Shown here in pieces: positions 53,055-61,841 of a stretch of DNA of 64,000 nucleotides. The notes beneath the pieces are model-generated. The model worked only from the letters and a program-made list of their open reading frames with translations. It did not search any database and was not told the origin of the DNA. Made by a program: the position numbers and the translations under genes. Origin of the DNA: Hydractinia symbiolongicarpus. Its lineage: Eukaryota; Cnidaria; Hydrozoa; Anthoathecata; Hydractiniidae. The stretch is taken from assembly GCF_029227915.1 (NCBI RefSeq), contig NC_079886.1:11739501-11803500 (forward strand). The letters are read 5' to 3'. Position 1 is the first letter of the stretch; each line of letters begins with the position of its first letter.

Positions 53055-54309
53055 ATGAAAGATTCCTTAACCTTGAATTCAGAACAGAATATAATACTGA
53101 AGGAAAAACGCATTGTATTACCAAGAATATACCACCATACAGTAGTTAAACTTGCCCACGTTGGTCATCAGGGATTATCAAACACAAAAGCCCTTCTGCG
53201 AAGCAAAGTTTGGTTCACTGGCATGGACAAACTAGTAACAGATGAAGTAAACAACTGCATTCCATGTCAATCTGTTAGCAAGAAATCTACGCTACCACCC
53301 ATCCAGCCAACAGAATTACCAGCTCGTATATGGCAAACAGTCAACGCAGATTACTTGGGATCGCTCCCTGACAATAAATATGCCTTAGTAATGATAGAGC
53401 AGCGGAGTATATATCCTGTCGTGGCATTCACAAACAATACCACAGCAAAGAACTTCACCAACATTTGTAACAATACCTTTGCACACTTTGGAAATCCGGA
53501 AACACTTGTTTCCGATAACGGACCACCGTTTCGTTCCAATGAAGTGAAAAGATATATGGAAAAGAGGAGAATATATCATAGGAGGGTTACGCCCCTATGG
53601 CCACAAGCGAATGGCGAGGTCGAGAGATTCATGTTGCCATTGACAAAAAAATCTTTACAGCACACATTGAAAACAAGTCGTACGTCGAAGAAGTGCAGAA
53701 CTTCTTGATGGCGTACCGTATAACACCTCATTCTACAGCAAATATTCCTCCAACCGACCTTATGTATAATCGCAAAATACGATGTGCTATTCCTGACTTT
53801 ATTAGCAACGTTGACGACTCCATCGAACTACAGCTAAACAAAAATGACCAAGACAGTAAACAAAAAGCAAAAGAATATGCCTATAACAACAGACACACAC
53901 AAGAACAAGAACTAAACATCGGTGACCGCGTTCTGGTGAAACAGAAAAAGATAAACAAAGCGACACTTTTAATCCGAATCCATACCACGTTACTGATATC
54001 AAAGGAACGATGATCACTGCGATGAATAAGGAAACAGAACACCAGATCACCCGCAACATATCTCATTTCAAACCAATTCCAGATACTGCCAAACATGTGC
54101 CAATAAAAATAGACACTGAGGATGAGGATGATGAGGAACACCACGTTACCGTTCACAGACCTGAACTTGAGAATAGCGGCCCCGAATCTACCTCTAAAAC
54201 AACCATGACAAACACCTCTGCGTCACAGCGAACGTCGAAAGAACCGCAGTCGAGAAAGACATATCCAAAACGATATAGAAGACCAATACAAGAATGGATA
54301 ACACACTAA
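53055..54309 (+). pseudogene. Gypsy integrase and C-terminal tail
   Basis: H-x-H zinc region HVGHQGLSNT...CIPCQS, core VNADYLGSLP (D), LVSDNGPPFRSNE (D) and NGEVERF (E), then a GPY/F-like tail with NIGDRVLVKQKK. Frameshifts near 53,600 and 54,010. The last part is basic and Pro-rich and ends TAA at 54,307. No LTR or polypurine tract was recognised after it. Confidence 0.82.
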
Positions 54310-54367
54310 CCAATGAACTTTCAAGACATCTGTAGATAGCAATTCGACAGACCTTTAGACAGACACG

Positions 54368-55967
54368 GCGGAGATCGAAGCCTTCATGGAAGAATGCGAG
54401 ATGAAGCGGCTTGATGTGGAAGATACAGAGTTCTGGACCAAAGCCTACTTACCACCCGACGGAACTATCGAGATCCCCGGGGCATACGAAGGCAAGATAG
54501 TCTTCAAGCATGTACAGGTCAAGATCATATCCACGAGAGAGCCCCTACTTGGATGTGGACCTTTGCCCGATTGGCTGCGGGGCAAAAGGTGCATCTACAG
54601 CTTTGACAAAGATGATGAAAGAACGGACAGCTTGTGCTTCTGGAGATGTCTTGCCGTTCACTATCGCGGAGAGCGAAACAGCGCGAAAAGCATATAACAC
54701 AAGAATCCCTCACCCTAGCACGCGAGTACTACTAGAGCCACAAGCTAAAGCGGGAAGAGGTACGTGCTACGAAGCTGGTGGATCTGGAGGGTATCGCCAA
54801 GCACTTCAAGATTAACGTCCGAGTTTTCGAACCTATGGTCAAAACCAACACAATAAAGGGGTAGACATGATCGACCTCGGTATGCTGGATGGTCACTGCT
54901 TCTACATCATGAAGATGGATGTTTTGACCCAAAGTTGAGAATGCGAGGCCTGTACCCAAATCTTCACCAGATCCGAAAACCTCACGCGACACAAGAATAA
55001 TTTGCAAGGGTAAAAAAGTCCAGCGCATGCCTAGCAAATCGGAAAAGGTCTTCTACGAGCAATATGCATTCAGCTATGCGGCATTCGAATGGATTGAAGC
55101 ATTGGCGGAGCAGGCGGAAATGCACATGCATCACGCGCTCTGCGGGCATGGAGGGGAACGTGTGATTCGTGTGATGGGTCAGGAAGCCTATAGGATAGAT
55201 GGCTACGAACCCCATACTAAGACAGTCTATGAATATCACGGCTGCAAGTGGCATGGATGCCCATGCCAACCGCAGCGAGCCAACGCCGATAAGAATAATT
55301 TCAAGCTCACCAAATTCAGGGAGAATCACATCCAAAAACTCGGCTACAACCTGGTCACCACATGGGAGTGCAAGAACCCCCCAAATGTTAAGAGGATTTT
55401 CAAGAAAGAATTTCGGCCATATCCCCACTTCATTGTCTTTGACTTTAAAGCTCTTCTGCAACATTACACCAGCAGCAAACACCCAATCTAACATACCTTT
55501 CAGAGCATATCCCGGTAAGTGTTGCCATTCATGATAGTCTACAGGAACATCTAACGTTCATCATGCACGAATACCCAAGGCGTTGGTGCGGAAATTCGTT
55601 GAGCAACTCGAGCAGAGGCAAGCCTGCATCGTCAAAGAGGTCGAAAGGCTGCACGCCAAGCCCGATGATTTTGATATGCTCCCAAACCAAACCCAAAAAG
55701 CTGGGAACGAGTGGTTAAACCAAGCGACGGTGATGGCAAGTATGATATCAAGCTGATCAAGCAGTACTTTGTCGAGCGAATTGAGGATGATGACGATGAT
55801 AAGATCAAAGTTGCTAAGAAGGATAGCGACTATATGTTCCTCACCACTTCAAAGTTCAAATTCCTAGACATTAAAAACTTTCTGGCGCCCGGGATGAGCT
55901 ATAAAGGTTGGTGCAATTCGCTGGATTGCAATCTCAAAAAGCTCGTGTTCCTGTACGAGAGATAGGG
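54368..55967 (+). pseudogene. Family-2 Polinton DNA polymerase B fragment
   Basis: Starts inside the protein (AFMEECEMKRLDVED), matching 22,577 onward of the family-2 polB, then GCGPLPDWL and CLAVHYRGER. It is broken by a shift near 54,690, TAG 54,734 and others. From 55,027 it is open: MPSKSEKVFYEQYAFSYAAFEW, GHGGERVIRVMG, then VYEYHGCKWHGCPC and the exo I region PYPHFIVFDFKALL. The part with HGCKWHGCPC is missing in the full-length copy. Exo II is partly lost (GKYDIKLIKQYF). Ends at TAG about 55,963, before any palm motif. Confidence 0.85.
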
Positions 55968-56223
55968 AAATGCCGATGTTAGGACAAAATCCCTTAGCAC
56001 TTTACCATTTTACGTCAGAAGAATAGATCATACCCGTTAAATCAACGATAGAAGAATTTCTGTCCCCAATCCCCCAATCCCCGCTATCTAAACAAATACC
56101 ATTTGAAATAACCTGTTGTCATAGCCATCACAAGAGCGATCTTCTCCTCTTCGTGTGTAGGAGTTTCATCAGGAGTATCTTTGTGGTAAGGTGCAGTAAT
56201 ATGCTGATCGGTAATGTGTTTAT
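55968..56223. other. Short junction region, no firm gene
   Basis: A 68-codon minus frame (56,084-56,290, MKKQLNHIKRSSPITVP..., hydrophobic end KIALVMAMTTGYFKWYLF) overlaps the next gene's end and could be a small membrane protein; weak support. Confidence 0.3.
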
Positions 56224-56240
56224 TAGGACCGGGGGTCCTA
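56224..56240. terminator. Perfect 7-bp hairpin at the stop of the 57,074 gene
   Basis: TAGGACC pairs with GGTCCTA, loop GGG. The minus-strand TAG stop (56,238-56,240) is part of the stem. Confidence 0.65.
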
Positions 56241-57074
56241 GGCACAGTAATAGGACTGGATCTTTTTATGTGATTCAGCTGTTTTTTCAATCACATTGAC
56301 TTTTAGATTAATCCCAATCGTCAGATCTTCACCCGATATCAAAATCTTGTTGTTGTAACCTACCACCCCTGTTTTAATTTTGAGATTCATGTCACTAGGT
56401 AACATATAAATGCCTTGTCCAACCGAATAATCAACCTTACTTGAAGCGTAGTTTAACGTATCCTGATAACGTTTAATGTCCTCCTGAATATCAACCCTAC
56501 GGTTAACAATGTCTTCAAGGTTGTTCATAAAAACTCTTTGAGCCGTCAAAGCGCTTGAATCATTACCCAAGATAGAAGAACGGGCTGAGGCTTGCGAACT
56601 AAGAACAAGATAAGCATACGCCCTAACACTGCTTGAAATCTTTACAAGGCCTGTTTTTGTAAAGCCATTAGATTTTTCCACAATCCATCGTGTCATGGAG
56701 TCGTCTGTGAAATAACTCAACCCAGGAGTTGGATAGTTTTTACGTCTTTTTTGATATGAGCTGAAAAAGTATTGACCTCTGTATTTCATAGGATTAGAAT
56801 CGACGTCATATTCACCACATATTTTTTGGAATTCTTCGTTTGAATAAGGATTGTCATATTGATTAAAACTATCTTCAAAAGGTAGAGGTGTCTGCAAGCG
56901 TTTAATGATTCGTCTAATGTGATAATAGACATGAAAACGATATACCGATCTGATCATAGATCTACCTTCTTTCAGGTGTTCGGAACTGACTCCGCAAGCA
57001 CTTGAAGCACCCCAAGTGGCAAAATTGAGTTGGGTTTGCCATAATTTAAACGGTTGCTCATTCCAAATTTTCAT
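56238..57074 (-). CDS. Polinton minor structural protein, family-1, intact
   Basis: 278 residues. MKIWNEQPFKLWQTQLNFATWG and CGVSSEHL at the N terminus, a Tyr-rich middle (GQYFFSSYQKRR, YFTDDSMTRWIVEK), a helical region, then LNYASSKVDYSVGQGIYM and DLTIGINLKVNV. The same protein exists as a C-terminal scrap in the family-2 copy (34.7 kb). It is arranged head-to-head with the next structural gene. A conserved Polinton virion-type protein; whether it is the penton or another minor component I cannot say. Confidence 0.65.
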   Translation of the reverse strand: MKIWNEQPFKLWQTQLNFATWGASSACGVSSEHLKEGRSMIRSVYRFHVYYHIRRIIKRLQTPLPFEDSFNQYDNPYSNEEFQKICGEYDVDSNPMKYRGQYFFSSYQKRRKNYPTPGLSYFTDDSMTRWIVEKSNGFTKTGLVKISSSVRAYAYLVLSSQASARSSILGNDSSALTAQRVFMNNLEDIVNRRVDIQEDIKRYQDTLNYASSKVDYSVGQGIYMLPSDMNLKIKTGVVGYNNKILISGEDLTIGINLKVNVIEKTAESHKKIQSYYCA

Positions 57075-57259
57075 ACGTTTTTTTCGTTTTGATTCAGTTC
57101 GTAATTAGTAAAAATATTAGGAAAGACAACAGGAAAAGAGCCATTTTCAGAGACAATAATGGTCTGTTTATATAGATCCTTCCCATCCAATATCTGAAGG
57201 CCCAGTCCTCCATTTGGCTTATAGGTCGCATTTGGGTTGTATTTGAAAATTCTATCCAT
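57071..57259 (-). CDS. Small protein overlapping the minor structural gene
   Basis: 62 residues (MDRIFKYNPNATYKPNGGLG...). Its stop overlaps the start of the downstream gene by 4 nt (ATGA), a tight coupling that argues for a real gene. It sits 40 nt from the divergent 57,300 start. Not recognised. Confidence 0.45.
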   Translation of the reverse strand: MDRIFKYNPNATYKPNGGLGLQILDGKDLYKQTIIVSENGSFPVVFPNIFTNYELNQNEKNV

Positions 57260-57299
57260 TCTTTTTTTGATTTAAATAATTCCATTCTCTAATATAAGA

Positions 57300-57857
57300 A
57301 TGTATATCACAATAAATGACGTAAATAGTGAAAAGACAATATATTTGTATTACACTATATACAACGAGACTGGCACAAAAGAAGTTGCGATCATAGAAAC
57401 GTTTTCGGACAATGTTACATATGAAATCACAGATCCACTAAAAGTGACCATTGGAAAAGACGAAAAGTTGCTACCTAAAGGAAAATACACCGGCAGGGAG
57501 TTGAACGCATCTTTAGCGGGTGATGTCATATCCACACCATTAATCAAAGACCCTCGAGTAATCAAAACAAATAAGCTAACCAACATAACAGAATTACATT
57601 TCAATCTGAATGAATTGGAGGATGCATTAAATCTTAAAAATGGTAGATATAACGATAACCTGCTAACATAACATATATCTGAGTATGGTGATGTTACACA
57701 TATTGAGCCAAAAAACCCACAATATAAGAAACTAAAGGGTGGTTACCTTCAATCACTTACTTTGAAAATAACTGATCAAAATGGAGATCTGGTAAAAGAT
57801 AGTCTGGGAACAACAGTTGTCCTTCACATAAGAGATACGGGAAAAAAAGAAATTTAG
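57300..57857 (+). pseudogene. Minor structural (jelly-roll-like) protein, one in-frame TAA
   Basis: 186 codons including an in-frame TAA at 57,669. The N-terminal part is beta-rich (MYITINDVNSEKTIYLYY, VTYEITDPLKVTIG); the part after the stop stays in frame with EPKNPQYKKLKGGYLQSL, LKITDQNGDLV and TTVVLHIRD, a typical last-strand pattern of a minor capsid protein. Its counterpart in family 2 is 34,904-35,432. Role: probably minor capsid. Confidence 0.6.
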
Positions 57858-57938
57858 GTTTGAATAAAAGATCATAGGTCTAATGAAGTATACGCTAACT
57901 GAGATAAAAGTAAAAATAAAATAAAAGTAATAACAAAC

Positions 57939-59258
57939 ATGGAATACGGAAAAAGGTTAAATCCTGAACGTTCTCTTAGAACTGCTCATGGTGTAAAAGG
58001 ATCACACCAAAAAGTAATTGTGACACACAATCCAAGTGAGATTGATCAAAACCAGTTGCTTTTGATTAGGTTTCCTAATTTAGGTAGCGATGATGTTATT
58101 GTTCCAGGGACTTCAAAAATAAGTTTCGACGTTGAACTCGAGTCAAAAGCCGACACGAAAAGAACATTAGTCTCTAACATTGGAAGAGCTATTGTTAAAA
58201 AGTTGGCCATCAAGTTTGAGGGTACCGAGATTTTGAGCATTGATGACTTTGATCTTTTAGGATGCTACAGAGATTTATGGCTAACCAAGTATGAAAAGAG
58301 AAATGCAATCAGACAAGGCATCATATCCAATGATGGGTGTACGGAAAACTGTATGAAATTGAGGGTAAGCGCTTCGGATAAAGACGCATCTGATGTCTCA
58401 GACGAAGCCATTGCCGATGCATACAAAAACAAGTTCAACATACCACTAGATTTTGAAATGTTAGACAGCACGATCCCATATTATCAAGCTGGATTAGGTA
58501 ATAGGTTATGTTATGAGATCACATTCAATAATTACGACAGGGTTGTATTATCAACTCCAACCAAACCTTCGGGTTCTGCCACGGCACCAGCACCGGATGC
58601 TAAATACAAAATAACTAACATATCTCTCGAATATGAGATTGTGACACAACCCACCTTAGCCAGATTCATTTCAAATGAATACGAAAACATGGCTTTACTA
58701 TACGACAGGTTTTTAAGACGTAGACAAATTAGAGTGGATAAGTCGGACACAACGTGGAATTGGTCATTCAATACACCTTGTAAATCTTTAAAGGGTATAT
58801 TGGTTTTGTTTGAAGACGAACAAGCCTTCAAACGAGATACCGGTAAGTTCTACAATCCGAAAATTAAAAAGGTATCCGTCATAGTTGAGGGTAAGCCTAA
58901 CCAACTTTTTGCTCAAGGTATGCAGCCGTTTGAACATTACAATAAAATTTGTAAGTATTTTGCTGAGGGTAAACCGAAGGATGGCAATGCCGGCGAAATC
59001 AAAAAACATCTGCAATTACACGATGTAAAAGTCTCCGATTACTTAACTAACAAATATGCTCTATGGTTAGATTTCAGAACGATAGATGAAAACTCCCTGC
59101 ATGGGACCGGTCGACGGATTGAAAATGCAAGTGAGGGGATCACCCTACAAATTGAAAAGACAGCAGAAACCGCAGGATCCTTAAACGCCTATATATATCT
59201 AATCATGGACGCTCAACTAAACATTCAAAACGGTGAAATTATGGATGAACTTTATTAA
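57939..59258 (+). CDS. Polinton major capsid protein, double jelly-roll, intact
   Basis: 439 residues, uninterrupted. Blocks: ISFDVELESKADTKRTLV, CYRDLWLTKYEKRN, the middle region with YYQAGLGNRLCYEITFNNYD joining the two jelly rolls, CKSLKGILVLFED, FYNPKIKKVSVIVEGKPN, KYALWLDFR, SLHGTGRRIE and LIMDAQLNIQ. Longer than the family-2 copy by the middle about 100 residues. Forms hexon-like trimers of the shell in the Polinton capsid model. ATG at 57,939 preceded by AAGTAATAACAAAC. Confidence 0.9.
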   Translation: MEYGKRLNPERSLRTAHGVKGSHQKVIVTHNPSEIDQNQLLLIRFPNLGSDDVIVPGTSKISFDVELESKADTKRTLVSNIGRAIVKKLAIKFEGTEILSIDDFDLLGCYRDLWLTKYEKRNAIRQGIISNDGCTENCMKLRVSASDKDASDVSDEAIADAYKNKFNIPLDFEMLDSTIPYYQAGLGNRLCYEITFNNYDRVVLSTPTKPSGSATAPAPDAKYKITNISLEYEIVTQPTLARFISNEYENMALLYDRFLRRRQIRVDKSDTTWNWSFNTPCKSLKGILVLFEDEQAFKRDTGKFYNPKIKKVSVIVEGKPNQLFAQGMQPFEHYNKICKYFAEGKPKDGNAGEIKKHLQLHDVKVSDYLTNKYALWLDFRTIDENSLHGTGRRIENASEGITLQIEKTAETAGSLNAYIYLIMDAQLNIQNGEIMDELY

Positions 59259-59265
59259 GATAGAA

Positions 59266-59868
59266 TGGTGAAAAACACACTTTACATGAAAGAGCCCCTC
59301 ACACAGCATTATTCGTTGGTCCTACGGGATGCGGAAAATCCAAACGTGTTGTAAAATTATTAGAGAATGAATACTTTGATCACTTCGATTTCATCGTGAT
59401 TATATGCCCAACATTAAGATGAAATAAGACATATAGGGACCAAAAATGGTTTTGGAACGACAGATATGTGAGCCGGGAGGTATGTTATATGAATGGATTC
59501 GAAAGATGACGGATTTCTGTGCCGGATACAAAACCTTATTCCTGATCGACGATATCATCGCATATGAGAAACTAGACAAAAAGAGACAGCCATTGCTAGA
59601 GTTGGCCATTAGCGGACGACATCGAAACCACACTATGTGGCTACTCACACAATCATACACCGCTATACCAAAAAATTTACGAAGGCAAGCTAAAATGTTA
59701 TATGTGTGGTATCCAAAAGACAGACAAGATCTCGCAACTATTCATGAAGAGAATGATGTCATTGAATCACGATCAGAGATCCAGACGGTTAAGGAAAGGC
59801 TAAAAGATGGCAAATACACACATTTAGTCATGAGAATGGAACATCCAAGAACTTACGTGATTTGCTAG
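59266..59868 (+). pseudogene. FtsK/HerA-type packaging ATPase, family-1, broken
   Basis: Walker A GPTGCGKSKRVVKLLENEY is out of frame with the nearby ATGs, implying an early shift near 59,290. A TGA at about 59,416 replaces Trp of the CPTLR(W)NKTYR motif. Another shift near 59,460 enters the open frame ending 59,868 with LFLIDDIIAYEKLDKKRQ (Walker B), MWLLTQSYTAIPKNLR and HPRTYVI. Homologous to 28,366-28,952. This is the most damaged gene of the family-1 capsid module. Confidence 0.8.
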
Positions 59869-59879
59869 ATTGGACGTTT

Positions 59880-59901
59880 TTTTGTTACAAGTGTAACAAA
59901 A
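59880..59901. terminator. Perfect 10-bp hairpin 11 nt after the ATPase stop
   Basis: TTTTGTTACA pairs with TGTAACAAAA, loop AG. Confidence 0.75.
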
Positions 59902-59940
59902 GTATAAGAAGAATCTAACAGATCTATAGATTTCTTGAAA

Positions 59941-60078
59941 TCTCCTATAAGACTCCTATAAGACTCCTATAAGACTACTGTACAGCAAATTACAACAGAT
60001 TTTTAGAAATCTACAAGAAGATAGCAAACTCTTGTCCAGCAAATTACAGCAGATTTTTAGAAATCTACAAGAAGATAT
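59941..60078. repeat. Two tandem repeat arrays upstream of the membrane gene
   Basis: CTCCTATAAGA-type 11-nt period, four copies at 59,942-59,980, then a 41-nt unit at 59,983-60,023 and 60,037-60,077 with one or two differences, each containing the hairpin AGATTTTTAGAAATCT. Confidence 0.85.
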
Positions 60079-60104
60079 AAGAAAATTACAACAAATCTAA
60101 CAAA

Positions 60105-60740
60105 ATGATAGAATATATCCATTTCATAATAGTATTACTAGTACTAGTAGTACTACTAGTAGTACTTAGTTTTTGCTATTTTTGTGTTAAAAAATACCTA
60201 TCGCTATTGAAAATGGCTGAAACGGCAATTGATAACTTAATTGCTCTTCCGGGTCCTCCATCCGAGGATGGTAAGAGACAAAAATTGCTGGAGTGTGTGT
60301 TAACCGGAAATAGCAAGCTATACCTGGGTAAAATGTATACGGACGATCAAATTCAAAAGCTCAAAGATGATGAGGTGAAGAAACTATTTAGTATATATGA
60401 AGCTAAACTATCAGGTCAGATGGTGAAGTCATTGGGACAATCAATCATTCACATGTATTCCATGGGAGCTTGTACAGTTTTGGGAATAAATTCTCAAGAT
60501 GCATTGAGCAATGACCTGGAAAATGACCCCTTCTTAAACTCTGCTCTTCAAAGATTCACATGTGACTTGTATTATAAATTCGGCTCATTGTTAGCACCAC
60601 TCAGTGTTGGTCTCATTACGGGTAGGCATTATATCGCTGGAAGAAATTTAAACGCAAATAATAATACTACTAGTAGTACAAAAGATAATAAAGATGTCAG
60701 AGGAACAGACTCCTATTCAGGTGACAACGAAGAACCCTAA
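60105..60740 (+). CDS. Polinton membrane-anchored protein, family-1, intact
   Basis: 211 residues. The N-terminal 30 residues form a strongly hydrophobic helix (IIVLLVLVVLLVVLSFCYF), followed by a soluble helical region and a second hydrophobic block FGSLLAPLSVGLITGRHY near residue 165. Asn/Ser/Thr-rich tail. The last 47 nt overlap the next gene in another frame. Same family as the broken 26,387-27,039. Candidate virion membrane or scaffolding protein. Confidence 0.65.
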   Translation: MIEYIHFIIVLLVLVVLLVVLSFCYFCVKKYLSLLKMAETAIDNLIALPGPPSEDGKRQKLLECVLTGNSKLYLGKMYTDDQIQKLKDDEVKKLFSIYEAKLSGQMVKSLGQSIIHMYSMGACTVLGINSQDALSNDLENDPFLNSALQRFTCDLYYKFGSLLAPLSVGLITGRHYIAGRNLNANNNTTSSTKDNKDVRGTDSYSGDNEEP

Positions 60741-61074
60741 AAAGGTTGAAGCGGGTAAGAGGTTGGCGGAATACAACCGTAAAAAGCGGGAAGAATATAA
60801 AAAAGCGGTCATGGCACAAACACAGCCGACGCCTCAGACACAGCCGACTCAAGAATACAATGCCGGAGAGGCAGAACCTACCATCGTCCAAAATGAAAAA
60901 CCTATGAACTACGCTATAGGGGGAATAATAATAGCCATCGTTTTGGTTGGTGGCTTTGTTTATTTTGTGTATAAAAAGAAAGACAATGTACTATTTGCTA
61001 TAACTGGGCCGAAGGGTACCCCACCACAAAAATCCAAAACACCTGTGAGAATAAGTAAACTTGAAATGGAATAA
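60694..61074 (+). CDS. Single-span membrane protein with basic N terminus
   Basis: 126 residues. MSEEQTPIQVTTKNPKKVEAG then a Lys/Arg-rich stretch, a Gln/Thr/Pro linker, a clear transmembrane helix NYAIGGIIIAIVLVGGFVYFVY at about 70-91 and a basic tail. It overlaps the previous gene. The KNPKKVEAGKRLAEYNRKK motif recurs widely in viral and Polinton small membrane proteins. Confidence 0.65.
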   Translation: MSEEQTPIQVTTKNPKKVEAGKRLAEYNRKKREEYKKAVMAQTQPTPQTQPTQEYNAGEAEPTIVQNEKPMNYAIGGIIIAIVLVGGFVYFVYKKKDNVLFAITGPKGTPPQKSKTPVRISKLEME

Positions 61075-61078
61075 AGGG

Positions 61079-61096
61079 ATAATATCGCGATATTAT
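61079..61096. terminator. Perfect 18-bp palindrome 4 nt after a stop
   Basis: ATAATATCGCGATATTAT directly after the TAA at 61,074. Confidence 0.6.
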
Positions 61097-61118
61097 AATC
61101 TCGCAGTATAGAAATAAC

Positions 61119-61346
61119 ATGGACAAGAAAAGTATAATCAACGATATATATAAAGCATCAGTCGTCTGCGTTTTCGCTGTCGGCTATTCGATGCTAGGAA
61201 AAAAGGTGTTAAAAATGTCACCACCATCAATTCAAAAGTTTGACTTGGAAGATACCGGAAAGCTAGTCGCCATCGTCGCCGCTAGTGAAATGTCAAGGGA
61301 ATACTTAATTAAGCAAAAGATTATACCTGAAACTATCAATATCTAA
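61119..61346 (+). CDS. Small conserved Polinton protein, family-1
   Basis: 75 residues, hydrophobic N-terminal half (ASVVCVFAVGYSMLGKKVLKM) then DLEDTGKLVAIVAASEMS and EYLIKQKIIP. Counterpart of 27,385-27,603. The stop is 2 nt before the next ATG, so likely co-transcribed. Confidence 0.6.
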   Translation: MDKKSIINDIYKASVVCVFAVGYSMLGKKVLKMSPPSIQKFDLEDTGKLVAIVAASEMSREYLIKQKIIPETINI

Positions 61347-61348
61347 AC

Positions 61349-61786
61349 ATGGCTTCAATTGCAATGATGTTGGAAGGAGCCTTAGCCAACGCTTTGGCTT
61401 TTACAGGCTCAAGCTATCTCTTTTCAAGCTTATCAAAAGACAGAATAGATAAGGAAAGAAAGCGTCATGATCTAGGCATAGAACAGTTGCAAAAAGCTCA
61501 GGTTTTGTGGCAACGTAAAAGACAAGAGAGAATAGACTTTATTAATAAGCAGCTCAGACTTGAAAAGAAAGCTGAAGGTAAATTCATAGAGCTAAACGAT
61601 GCAATGCGTGAATATAGAAGAGTGTTTGGAGATAGATCAGATCTTACAGATCTTACGGATCTACCGCGGGAACCTGTATTGAGCGATTTTTATACACCTA
61701 GTAAGGATCAACATGAAAGGGAATTGGCCTTTATCGCGCTAAGTATGAGCGGTGTCGGTGGTGCTGTGTGGTATTTTGAAAGATAG
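61349..61786 (+). CDS. MASIA-type Polinton protein, family-1, intact
   Basis: 145 residues. MASIAMMLEGALANALAFTG is an amphipathic/hydrophobic N terminus; a long charged helix (ERKRHDLGIEQLQKAQ) likely forms a coiled coil; the C terminus has FIALSMSGVGGAVWYF. Truncated homologue at 32,231-32,491. Function unknown; conserved in both families, so part of the core structural set. Confidence 0.6.
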   Translation: MASIAMMLEGALANALAFTGSSYLFSSLSKDRIDKERKRHDLGIEQLQKAQVLWQRKRQERIDFINKQLRLEKKAEGKFIELNDAMREYRRVFGDRSDLTDLTDLPREPVLSDFYTPSKDQHERELAFIALSMSGVGGAVWYFER

Positions 61787-61800
61787 TACTCCTAGTACTC

Positions 61801-61825
61801 TATGTTACATGATGCGTGTAACATA
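61801..61825. terminator. Perfect 9-bp hairpin shared by convergent genes
   Basis: TATGTTACA pairs with TGTAACATA, 7-nt loop. 15 nt after the plus stop (61,786) and 17 nt beyond the minus stop (61,842). Confidence 0.75.
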
Positions 61826-61841
61826 TAATCTATACAAGGAT

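Larger units (their letters stand above)
40075..54309 (+). mobile_element. Ty3/gypsy retrotransposon, split by three DNA transposons
   Basis: Pieces in order: nucleocapsid-protease 40,075-40,610; protease end and RT start 44,300-44,939; RT core 47,900-48,236; RT end, RNase H and integrase 52,109-54,309. Interruptions: rve element (about 40.61-44.29 kb), Harbinger (44,940-47,899), pogo-like (48,239-52,106). Gag N terminus and both LTRs were not found. Removing the insertions gives the normal gypsy domain order, so the gypsy is older than all three. Confidence 0.85.
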
